From Chrysemys picta bellii (taxonomy: Eukaryota > Chordata > Testudines > Emydidae): DNA of 64,000 nt. Location: the NCBI RefSeq assembly GCF_011386835.1, contig NC_088795.1:120793434-120857433 (forward strand), in the 5' to 3' direction. Positions within the stretch are counted from its first letter, which is position 1, and each line of letters starts with the position of its first letter. Below the pieces are notes generated by a model. The model was given only the letters and a program-made list of their open reading frames with translations, had not been told where the DNA came from and did not search any database. Shown here one piece after another: positions 49,601-61,600 of this stretch. The translations under genes were made by a program, and so were the position numbers.

Positions 49601-52600
49601 CGACTCACTCTGCTGCTGTGGCTGCTGATTCTGGTGGACTAGGGAAATGCTGCAGACAGGATCCTAGGCGCAGACACAAAGGGTAAAGTGGTGCAGTTCT
49701 ATTGTTTTAAATGGAGCTATGCTGATTTTCAGGGCCACGTTTATCATTAGATTACTCTAGTTTTGTGGCAGTTTACACCAACTGAGGTTCTGGCCCTCAG
49801 CCTTTCAGAGAACCTATAGGAAGATGTGATAATAGTATGTCATGTCAGGGCATGTATTGAACTTATAAGAGTTTAAATACTTAAATACAAGTAGATTTCA
49901 TTGGAACGAGATTGTACTATAGAGTCAAGCTAATTGCCTGTGATTTGAAAGTCAAATGAATCCCATGTAGCAGTACGTAAAATAAACAGCACTATACACC
50001 GCTTATCGCTGACTGACCTATGTGATCCCTGTTTGCAGTATCCCCTTCGAACGAGGTACTGGAGCAAGTGTATATGGTTAGTTAGAGAGATTGTTCAGAG
50101 TGCGTGAGAATGAACATAAAAATAAAAGGCTGCATCTAACTCTGCCAAGTCATTCCATCTATTTACACAATATCATATACATTTAGCTTGCTGAATGTAA
50201 GTGTGGTTTCCACTAAAAAGCAAATCCTGCTCCAACAAAAGAAAAACCACAGCTGATTGTTACTACTATGGGAGTTCTATGGAGAAATGCCCAGTTGTCT
50301 TTCAGTTGGCTTAATCTGTGAGAGGTTTCTTTCCTTGGAACAATTCGCTGGTATTCGTGTTACAGTTGTATCCACTCCATACTAAACTCACATTGCACTA
50401 AAAATCCAAGTCATTTCACCCAAGCCATCAGGAGTGAGCTGACTTGGAGTATGTAGCTTAATGAGGACTCCTTGTTCTTGTGTCACAAGACAAAAAGAGC
50501 AGATGCTCCCGATCTACCAGCTCTCTACCATTCCTTATTTTATCATGTTGCCTGTTCTTTCTAAGGTAAACAGTCCCAGCCCACTTAGTCTCTCTTCACA
50601 TTAAAGCTTTTCCATGTCCCGCATCTTTTCCGTCACTCTTTTCTGAACTCCCTCTAATTCTGCCCTAGACTTTTTGAGGAGGGGTGACCAGCCCGGCACC
50701 CAGACACTCAGGCACGAGTGCCACCAATTTATTTTCCGTCCCCTTCCCTATACATCCTAACATCCTGTTTGTTTTTTTGGCTGCAGGCTGCACAGTGATT
50801 CCAGGCCTTCATTGAGCTGGCAATAGGAGCCCCCTTTCCTAAGTTGATACAGTTAATTTAAAACCCTGTAAGGTGTATGAATGGTTTTATTTTTTTCTTC
50901 AGTGGTGCATTATTTTGCATTTGTCAACAAGGAACTTCATTAGCCATCGTGTTGCCCATTCACCTACCTTGTTTAGATCTCCAAGATGCATCCTAGTCTT
51001 CTCTCTGGACTTCAGTAAACTAAATAACTTGGTGTCATCTGAAAATTTTGCTACTTCACTACTCACCCACCTTTCCAGTTCATTAACACAAATATTGAAC
51101 AGCACTAGACTTGATAACTGAGGCACCCCATTGTTCACATTTTGCCATGCTGAAAATTGTCCATTCAGTCCTCTCTTTGTTTCCTGTCTCTTAGACATTT
51201 TTTGATCTATGACAATACTTTGACTCTCACTCCATCACTACTTAGCTTCTTTAGTTCCTTCTAGTGAGAGACCTTGTCAAAGGCCTTTTGGAAGTCCAAA
51301 TAAATTATGTCAGCTTGTTCTCTTTTATGCACTAGTTTATTGACACATTCAAAGACTTCTAATAGATTAATGAGACATGATGTCCTTTGGCAAAATCCTT
51401 ACTGGTTAGACCATATCATATCATGATCTTCCAGTTGTCTTATTATTCTATTTCTAAAGATTATTTCAATGAATTTATCAGGCACAGATATAAGGCTAAC
51501 TGGGCTGTAATTCTCTGGATCACCTCTAGAGCTCACCTTTAAACTTTGGTGCCCAAGATAATCTTTCAACTAAGAACCAGGTAGAATATCAAAATATAGG
51601 AAAATGTTTTAAATTATTACTGATTCCTTCTCCCATCCCTCTTCTCCCAGCCCCATGTCTCTTCTTCCTCTTCTGTGTCAGCCTCTCTCTCTATTTTTCC
51701 TTTGTTTCTGACTCCTTTCCCCCCCTCCTCCCCCGCCAACCTCTTAGTCTGCCTACTCTTATTCTCAGTCTCCTTCTGGGTCTGTCTCTGTTTCCTTCTT
51801 TAAAAGTTAGGTAAGCCGCTGCAGAAATAAAACAATGTAGATTATGCAGCGAAGTGCTTTATCTGTGCCTCTTGCTTGTTACATTGACTAGGCTAAAAAA
51901 AGTCTAATACTTTCAGTAGACTCTTCCAGTCATATAGCATTTTTCCCTGAAGCACTACATAAACTGAACATATTATGAGGCCAATTCAACCTTGAGCCTC
52001 TGCTGAGCTCAGTGCAGGGACTGAGGAGGAGGCATAAAAGATCAGGCCTAAACAGAATGGGCCTTACTTCTGTTCTAACAGTGAGAGAATAGGCGTTTGT
52101 GTTCCATTCTCATTCAATCCACATCCTGCAAGTCTCCCTTAGGTACTAGCTGTGATGGAATAAGTTTTATGATATGTAGTGAGTCCATCAACTCCTTCCC
52201 ATAATGCATGGAACTACAGCCATTGCACCAGATCTGAACTAACCTAGAGATGAAAAGTGCTATGTCTCATTACAAATCCTCTGAGCAATCCGGTACTCTA
52301 AGAGTTTATTTTAAATCATTAGACTGTGTACATATGACTACAATGGAGGTAGGTGAAGATATAAAAGAAGTCTGCAATTGATCTTCTGACAGTGTTACAA
52401 AACAAGATTAACTCTTTATTGGTTTAAGCACAAAGTTTCCATCTACCCTGAAATGACTATCCTGTGTTCCAGTGGGGAATGCCTTATTGTACTGATTTCT
52501 ATTATCTGTTTAGTTTCCATCATGGTTTTGCTGGATGGGAAACTAGTCGCAATTTTGGTTACAGGTGTGAAGTGTGATCTCCTCCTGCTGTTCTGTGAGG

Positions 52601-55600
52601 AAAATCAGCTCAAACTTTATTCCTATTCTCATGCATATTCCTGCTGATTTAGATCCTGAACCTCCAATGGGATTCATTCACGTGGAATGCCATTGAAATC
52701 ATTGGTACTCCCCGCCAGCATAAGGGTCTGTATAAACACTTCCCTTTGCAGGACTGGAGTCTTAGTCATTATGGGAGTGTACAGTTAGAGTTGTTTACAA
52801 ACAGCTTCTTTTATGCTAGGAAATTTCAGAAATGTACTATTTGCCTTTGCAAAACATTTGCAACAGAGTTTATCATAAAAGTGCTGAGAAACAATTGTCC
52901 ATGTCTTTTAAGCTTCCTGTAATTTCTTTGGGGCAAGACTATCTACTATTATGTTTGTACAGTGCTGCAATGGGCCCCCTTCTCCCTAGACACTACTGTA
53001 ATAAACATGATCAATTCAAATCATAGAATATCAGGGTTAGAAGGGACCTCAAAAGGTCATCTAGTCCAACCCCCTGCTCAAAGTAGGGCCAATCCCCAGA
53101 CAGATTTTTTACCCCAGTTCCCTAAATGGCCCCCTCAAGGATTGAGCTCACAATCCTGCATTCAGTAGGCTAATGCTCACACCACTGAGCTATCCCTCCC
53201 CCTGAAAAATGTAACGGTGCAGATGTTCCCAAACTTCTGTGTCAATAATAACACTGAAAGCCAGGTTGTGGTGTTTATCTCAGAGATATTCTTCCTTTAC
53301 AGAATTTCATATTTTATTTGTGTTTCTTTTGATAATACTGTCAAACTTATTACTGAATTATAGTAACAGATCATAAGGATTCTGGTAGATCTGCTTTCAG
53401 TTGGTATTTTCACAATGAGTTCACACATAAGCTTTTGGGGCAAGGACGGTCATTTACGGTACTTTAGTATAGTGCCTACCACAGTGGGGTCCTGACTTGG
53501 ATAAGATCTCTAGGTGCTACTGCAATAGAAATTTTAAACAACAATTATGACTAGTTCTGAAAAAAAAAAACAGCCAGACAAGGCCATCACTAAACCTTGT
53601 GAATTGCAATTAATCTAGGAAGTTCTTAGCCAAATGACCTTGCCATTTTCTCAGGACAAAACAAAACACAAGCAATTTTTAAAAGTCTCATGGCTTATAT
53701 GCCTTTCCCCTGTCTGGTTGGAAAATGTCCCCATGTGAACTATAGACAAATTTAACTCATCTGACTGGTACAAAGGGTATTTTCTTATTAACATACCCAA
53801 TTTTTTCTGCTAGTATAGGTCACCAACAGCCCAACAGCCCAAGATACAAGTTTAACTTCATTGCAGATGTGGTGGAAAAGATTGCACCTGCAGTTGTACA
53901 CATTGAACTTTTCCTGAGGTAACTTTTTTTGACTGTGTGTGTTCTAACTGCATTGTTTAGAAGCATGCGACACATGCTTGTGCTGCCTTTTGAAACCAAG
54001 CAACCCAGTAGCAGACTAGCGCTCTAACTGAAGCCTGTAACTGTTAACATTTTCTTAGAAACCAGCAATCTCCTGTGGTCAGACAAAGATAAACAAAACC
54101 AAAGTCTTGCAGGAGTGTTTTTTCAAATGATGTCTCAACCACCCCGGAGCAGTGATGCCCAGTGTTAATTCAGCTATGCTTGCGTGTAGGAAGGAATCCT
54201 GGTATTAAGCAGTAGTGCAAATGGATAATAAATGTAGTACTAATAGTACCTAGCTACTTATACTGCTTAACATCTTCACAGTACTGTACATACATTAACT
54301 ATCCTCACTACCTTTGGATAGATCAGGTATGATATAGAATAAAGTGAAGCTATCTTCTTTGTTTTTGAGATTCATTCAATCTTGATTTGGACAGAATGTA
54401 AAATATGAACCATTCCAGTGGAAAAAATGTACGTAGAAAGCTAAGCTAGAAAAAGGCTGCTTACAGTAAAAAGAAGAACAGGAGTACTTGTGGCACCTTA
54501 GAGACTAACAAATCCACTAGAGCATAAGCCTCCGTGGGCTACAGCCCACTTCTTCGGATGCATATAGAATGGAACATATATTGAGGAGATATATATACAC
54601 ACATACAGAGCTTACAGTGAGAGCCTAAAGAACCTCACTCTATTTATTTTATCCAAGAGATGGTTAAGAGGCAATATGATCAGGAGCTATAAGTACCTAA
54701 GTGGGGAAAAGATATCTGATAGTAGAGGGCTCTTGAATCTGTTTGACAAATGCATGATAAGAGCCAATGGATGGAAGCTGAAGCTTGATAAATTCAGATG
54801 AGACGCAAGGTGCAAACATTTTTAACAGGTAAGGTAATGAACCATTGGAACCACATACCTGGGGATCTGGGGGTTTCTCCATCACTTGATGTCTTAAATT
54901 AAGTTTGGATGTCTTTCCAAAAAATCTGATGCAGCTCAAAGAGAAGTTACAGGCTTGATGCAGGAATCACTTGGTGAACTTCTATGAGCTGTGTCATGTG
55001 GGAGGTCTGACTAAATTATTCTGCCTGTAAAATCTATGAATCTATTAATAGTTTGCAAAAACTTTAAAACCCAAGACCTGTTTGCTCTCTCTGTGTATAT
55101 ATTATAAATCCTTTCTCCTTTCCAGAAAAGAAAACATTTGCCCCAGAGTTCTTGCAAAAACTCAGGTCACATTAACTCCTCATCCCCCAATGATGTGCAG
55201 TGTATTGGGCATTGATTGTGTCCAGGGCTGGCTACACTTCAGTGTTGCTGTATGTACCATCGGCTTCAAATAATTTCACAGCCTGGACTGCATCTTACCA
55301 GGGAGATTGATTCCTGGACCAGTTCCCCTCCCATTTGCTATCACTGAAACCATCTCCCTTCCTATTTGCATAAAACACCTGTAGCAATGGCAGCAATTGC
55401 TGACAAGGAAGAGTCATGCTTAGAAAAAATCTTTAATGTATTTGTAACTCTTCAGTGAAGTAAGTATTTCTTCAGTTTTCTAAATCACGCCATTTGCTTT
55501 TGCTTTTCATTTTGTCTCCCTTTTCTATCTTTTCTTTCCCCTTCTCAACCCCTGTCTTCCCCGGAACATGCTTTTGTGCCCCCTGCTCCACTCTCCTATC

Positions 55601-58600
55601 CATGAGTTCCTGCTGCCAGTTCCTCCTCTTTCCTGCACAAGCTGCTTCGCTGCCTGGGGCCTTTCTCCCTTGTTCCCTGGTTCCCCACTCCTACCAGAGG
55701 CGTCAGTCCCATTCCTAGGTTCCCTCTGGTGTCTGGAAGCTCTTGTTTCCTGCCTTCATTCTCCTCTCACATAGCACCAGTGATGAGTGAAGTCAGACGG
55801 ACAGATTCCTTTCCCTTTATTCCAGCTACCTTTACTGGCATCCAGGTGCCTTCTTTGCAATGTAAATTACAGATACCTGTAAAAGTAGCTGAAAACAAAG
55901 ATGGGAAAGGCATGACCTTCCAGCTCTTTGCAGACCTCTAGCAAAGTGCTCCATGGTCCCACATTTCAGAATCCCTGGCATGACATTCATTAGAGCTGGT
56001 CTAACAATGGACCCACATTTTTGTGAAAATTTTGTCTTCTTTTGTCCAAGTTTTAAAATTCAATATTTTTTTAAAAAGCAACAGAGAGTCCTGTGGCACC
56101 TTTAAGACTAACAAAAGTATTGGACATAAGTTTTCGTGAGTGAATACCCACTTCGTCAGACGCATGTGGGTATTCACTCACGAAAGTTTATGCTCCAATA
56201 CTTCTGTTAGTCTTAAAGGTGCCAGAGGACTCTCTGTTGCTTTTTACAGATCCAGACTAACACGGCTATCCCTCTGATACTTGACAGTATTTTTTTACTG
56301 GATCTAACATCAATGATAAAGTACTTTGGGATTCTTCAGCGTGAAAGGTGATATGTATGTATGAGCTGTTACAAACTGTAATAAGCCTCGTTAAATAATA
56401 ATATTATTATTCCCCACAAGCTGTTTAATTTATGAGATATTTTGTTGTTTGCTTCCGGTACAGACATCCTCTCTTTGGCCGAAATGTCCCCTTGTCCAGT
56501 GGATCTGGGTTTATAATGTCAGACTCAGGTTTAATTGTAACCAATGCCCACGTGGTGTCAAGCAGCAATGCTATATCAGGGCGACAACAGTTAAAAGTGC
56601 AGCTACAGAATGGAGATACCTATGAAGCAACAATCAAAGACATTGACAAGAAGTCTGATATAGCAACAATAAAGATTCATCCTAAAGTAAGTAATCTAAG
56701 AGGTTAAATGAATCAGACTTGTAGCCTCAGCTCAGTTGTGTTTTAGGCACAGCCTTGTTTGCTGGAATATATTCTTAAGAATTCTTTAGAAACATATGTG
56801 GAATTGTTCATTATTAATGTCATGCAAATTTCACAGTGCAAATGAACCTAAGATATTTTTAATACCAAGACATCGTCTTCACATTTCTTTGCTCCAGTCA
56901 GGAATTAGTAGCCAGAGAGACTGCAAAATAAGCAGTTTATTAGCAGATCTTGTTAATATGATACAATTCAGCTAAAAAAGGCGGGAAAGAAGGTTCCCAT
57001 TTCAATGACTAAAGATATAGTAAAATCAAGGACCCAGAACCAATGATTTCAATGCAGTGCTCTGATTTATATCACTGAAGATCTGGCTCAAAATATGGAA
57101 TATTACTATTAGTGGAGTGTCACAGTGATCTTTAATAAAAGTCTGGTTCTTCCAGTATTTAGACCAGAAATAGTTCCATCGCTGGGCAGGAATTGAACAA
57201 ATTGCCTCATTGAAACTTATTTTGATTGTTGCCTGGGAATACTATATCTCTCATTTAGTAGTATTTACTAGTCAATGTGAAGCCTAATATAAATTGCAGA
57301 TGAAATGTAAGGAATAGACTGCAGTTGTAGGCCTGGGAAATTTCACATCTTGTTAATAAATTATTTCACCATTTCTGGTATGGAAGCACTGATTAAAAGA
57401 AAGATGTGGATGCTGCATATTGGAAAACATAACTGGAGATGTGAGTGTGACTGTGTTTGAAGAAAAAAGTCCTTTCAATGTTGGGAGAGGACGGGATATT
57501 TGAAGTGAACATCCTCTCTCTCAAAAAGTGTCTGCTTTATTGGGACAGTTTAATACTTGTAGTTAAAGGCGCCATCCTGCCTAAGGTGCACAAGAGAGGA
57601 ACATTGGCCAAAGGAGAAGAGTCAGCCTGCTGAGAGCAGAATATGTGATGTGGTTGTACACAAGAGTCCACTAGCAGTTACTCATAGTTTACATACTGCC
57701 AGGCTCTCCCACCTTTACTCACACTAGGTGATACCTTACTCCTCAAATAATCCCATTGATTTCGGTGGTGCCACGTGGGCAGTAAGATACTGCACAATGT
57801 AGGAAAGGATGGCAGAATCTGGCTTGTGATGGCTTGCACACCATGACAATGATGATCCCATGGAAAATGGGTGAGTTTGTCTCAGAATCCTGTTGGGGCT
57901 TATTTTGTCATCTACTATAATTGCAAGGCAGCTCCATTAGCACTGAGCACTTTTCTTCTGAAGACAGTAGCAGGAAGCAGTGACCTGCAGTGTATTGAGC
58001 TGGCCTGAGCGGTGGTATCCTGACTTACGATGGCAGAATTGCTCTTCCGCTGGACATAGGTGGCAGCATATCCTCTGGCCTGTAGATAGGATTTGGTCCT
58101 TACATTTCATTTTGATTGACCAGCCACAAACTGACAGTAATTCTTTGTTTTCTTCCTGTTTTTATTTTAAAAGAAAAAACTGCCCGTATTATTACTGGGC
58201 CATTCGGCTGATCTGCGTCCTGGGGAGTTTGTCGTGGCTATTGGGAGCCCTTTTGCCTTGCAGAACACTGTGACAACAGGTATTGTCAGCACTGCTCAGC
58301 GAGATGGAAAGGAGCTAGGCCTGAGGGACTCAGATATGGATTACATTCAGACAGATGCCATTATCAATGTAAGTACTGGGTCAGTGAGGAGTTCAGAAAC
58401 TCACCAGATTTATAGTCCTGGAACCTTGAAATTCCACCGGTGCTGCAGGGAATAATTGCCCTGTTAGAGGAATTCAACTGAATAAAATGGACATCCTATA
58501 AAATAAATTATGCCCTCTTCATGCGTGACAGATAGATTATTCTCTGTCTGTGGGTTAGATTCTGACCTTAGCCCTGAGGAAGAGAAGGTGCATAAGATGC

Positions 58601-61600
58601 CCCACCCCAGCAATAGTCCTGGGAGGCATTGTGAATGAGAGGCACCCCTTGGAGTTACAATCCCCCCGTTTCTGCCTTATCCAAGGGAGCATATGTGCAA
58701 TGACTAGGGTGACCAGATGTCCCGATTTTATAGGGACAGTCCCAATTTTGGGGTCTTTTTCTTATTTAGGCTCCTGTTACCCCCCACCCCCTGTCCCGAT
58801 TTTTCACATTTGCTGTCTGGTCACCCTAGCAATGACATATGGCTGGTATAGATCACCTCCTGTCTGCACTGGCTTGGCTACTCTGTCATGCAAGTTGTGA
58901 GAGTGGAGCCAAAGCTCCATTCATTCTCTACCCAGGGAAAGAATAAATGGGTGAGTAGCGTCACGTACCTGTATGTGCCCAGTTTTAAGGTTCAGGGATC
59001 TCACACAGGGACTTAAGTAGAAGTTCTTACTCACTTGTTCTGCCATATAGTCCAAATGAGAATCTAGCCCTAAATCACTGTAACAGCCTGAAACTCCAAT
59101 CAGGATGGAGGCCCCATTGTGTTACATGCTGTACAGACACATATGAAGGCGCAGTTGCTACTCATATGAGGGGCTACAAGGGATGACCAAAAAAGACTAA
59201 ATTATGCCCTCAGATACTTGCATGCAACTTCTAGTGAGTTTAAGGGGTGATGACAACTAAAGTCTGCCAAAACTTTAAAGCAAAAATATTCCCAGAAATA
59301 TGTATTCACTAAATTCAGACAATGTACTCAGCAGAGTAAATTAATAGTATTTAGCCTTTTATACATACAAAGCCTTTTGTAAACATTCATTATTTCTCAC
59401 AATACCCCTTTGAGGTGGTTGTATCAAGGAATCTGGTTTATACACTGGGAAACAAATATATAAGAGGTTGAGGGTGACATTTAGCAGCCAAAGTCCCATT
59501 AACTTCTAAATCACTGAGGCACTTTAAAGATGTTATTTGACGGGACAAACAGCAAGTTGGAGGCAGAGCCAGGATTAGAACAGGACTTTCTTGATTTCAA
59601 ATCGGTGAACATTGCTCCAAACCTGTGCACGAGGCCACCTCTGCCCCCAAAATCTTCTGATCCAGTTCAGCCACAGACAGCAGAGTTCAATATGTAATAC
59701 AAGAGCAAAGGTGATATTATGGTAGGCAGGGCTTAAATTCTCATCGAGTATTTCCCGGAGCCCCCCCACTGCCTCCCCCCAAGCATTCTATGAAAACTCC
59801 AGGGGGGTTGAAAATATTTCCTGGAGCTCCGCTCTGGACTGCTCTGGCTGAATGTAAGCCCTGAGAGTAGGGAAGGAAGGAAAAGACCGGAAAAAGCAAC
59901 ATTTTGAGGTGTTCTTCCAACAGAGAACATGGAGCATGAAGATGGTCTCCGGCCTGGAGAAGCAGTAAGCTTAGTTAACTCACTCATTCCTCCTGAGCCT
60001 AGGAAGAGTCTGATAGTTGCTCTATTCAGAAGCCTTCCTCCTGCTCAGCCAGACGCTTCAGCAAGAATGCGTAGCTGCCTTGTGAAAGGGCAGGAGAGAC
60101 AAAAGAGGGAATGGGCAATACTCTACTAAACTGAACTATATTGTATTTGTACACATGGCTTTTTTACCATCAAATTATTCTAGCACAGGACAGCAAGTGA
60201 AAGGTGACTTTGGTTCTCTATTATTGGGAAAGTTTTTGCATGATTCAGGGTATTGTATCTGAAAAAGCTGCTTTCATGGCTCAGTTTTCCACAGTCAGAA
60301 ATAATTCTGTTACAAATGGTGACTTGACAAAGATATACCATGAAATTAATAAAAATCAAAGTAGATTTTATGTTTTATTTTTCTGAGAATAAACAGCACT
60401 TTGCCCCGTGCAATCAATAGGTCAACTCTTAGATGGCACGTACTGGTATTATTAATCCATTGCTTGTTTATTTTGACTCGTAGCTTGCTGCTCTTGGCTC
60501 TTTGATAACCTGACCCAAAAAGTTGGCCCAACTCAAAAACAAATGTGTGCAGCCAACAAGTAGATAGGCAAGTGACCTCTACACATCCCACTTCCTGCAG
60601 CTCTCCGCTTTTTGGGTTTTTTCCTTGAAAGTCTTCAGATACTGGGAAAACTCAAAAATGCTTAGTTAAACAGTTGTCACATTTCCCCCCAGAGCTAGCT
60701 GCATATCCACGATTAGTAAAGCAATCTCTGTGTCTCCTTATCTACCTCACAAGGAGATGCAGTGAGGCTTAATTAATGTTGGCCAGGTTCTTTGTGCTCC
60801 TTGGGGAAAGTAGCTGACAGTATCACAACCCAATGTGCTGATTGACAGGTCTAGGTTTTATTAAAAAATATTGGTTTATTAACATCGTCCTGAGATGTAA
60901 TTTGCTAAACATGGATTAAATATTTTCCAACCTTTTTGCAACAATACCTAGGAGAATAAAAATATGGTTTTACATTTTAGAGACTTTCTTTAACATTTCC
61001 CCTAATACTAACCCCAGTTTAGAACCTGATCCTGCAAAGAAGCAACGATAATCATAAGGGTCACCACTTGGATTCCTGAGCAGGATCAGGCCCTTTGATT
61101 CTCAGTTCTTTATGATAGGGATTGTGTCCTTCAGTGCAATGCCTCGCTCACTCTCAGGTGCTAATAAGTAACAGGGTCTGAAGTGCCATTTTCCTTTCCT
61201 GACGAAAAATAACAATTTAACATATTCTGCCATTATATTTACAGTATGGAAACTCAGGAGGACCTCTGGTTAATTTGGTAAGAACAGATTGATTTTTTTT
61301 CCTTTACAGAACAGGTTTACTTATCTCTTATGTTCTCAGTGAAGGTGGAATGTCCAATATATTATACACATACACAAATCTTACATCATTGAAGTGACAG
61401 GTCTTCAAGAAAAATCACTAATGGCTAAATTGTCAGATAATGGCATATAAGTTATGCCTGGGAAAAACATCTATGTGTGGCTGCAAACTCTCCCTCTGCT
61501 AATGCAAATCTGGTAATTGCTCATCTAACTGTATATGCAGAAAGACATGTATCTGACATGTGTACAAATGCCCATTTTCTGCTTGGAAAATGGGCAAGTG

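Noticed and set aside
54522..54561. Third family A hammerhead-like motif as an active ribozyme
   Set aside because: The essential GAAA reads GGAG and the core has the T-to-C change, so this copy is decayed. It is mentioned only within the element entry.
56432..56463. ATG-initiated extension at the start of HTRA3 exon 3 ([11 protein letters not shown])
   Set aside because: It is intron sequence before a clear acceptor, and the phase-2 junction with exon 2 restores the conserved arginine.
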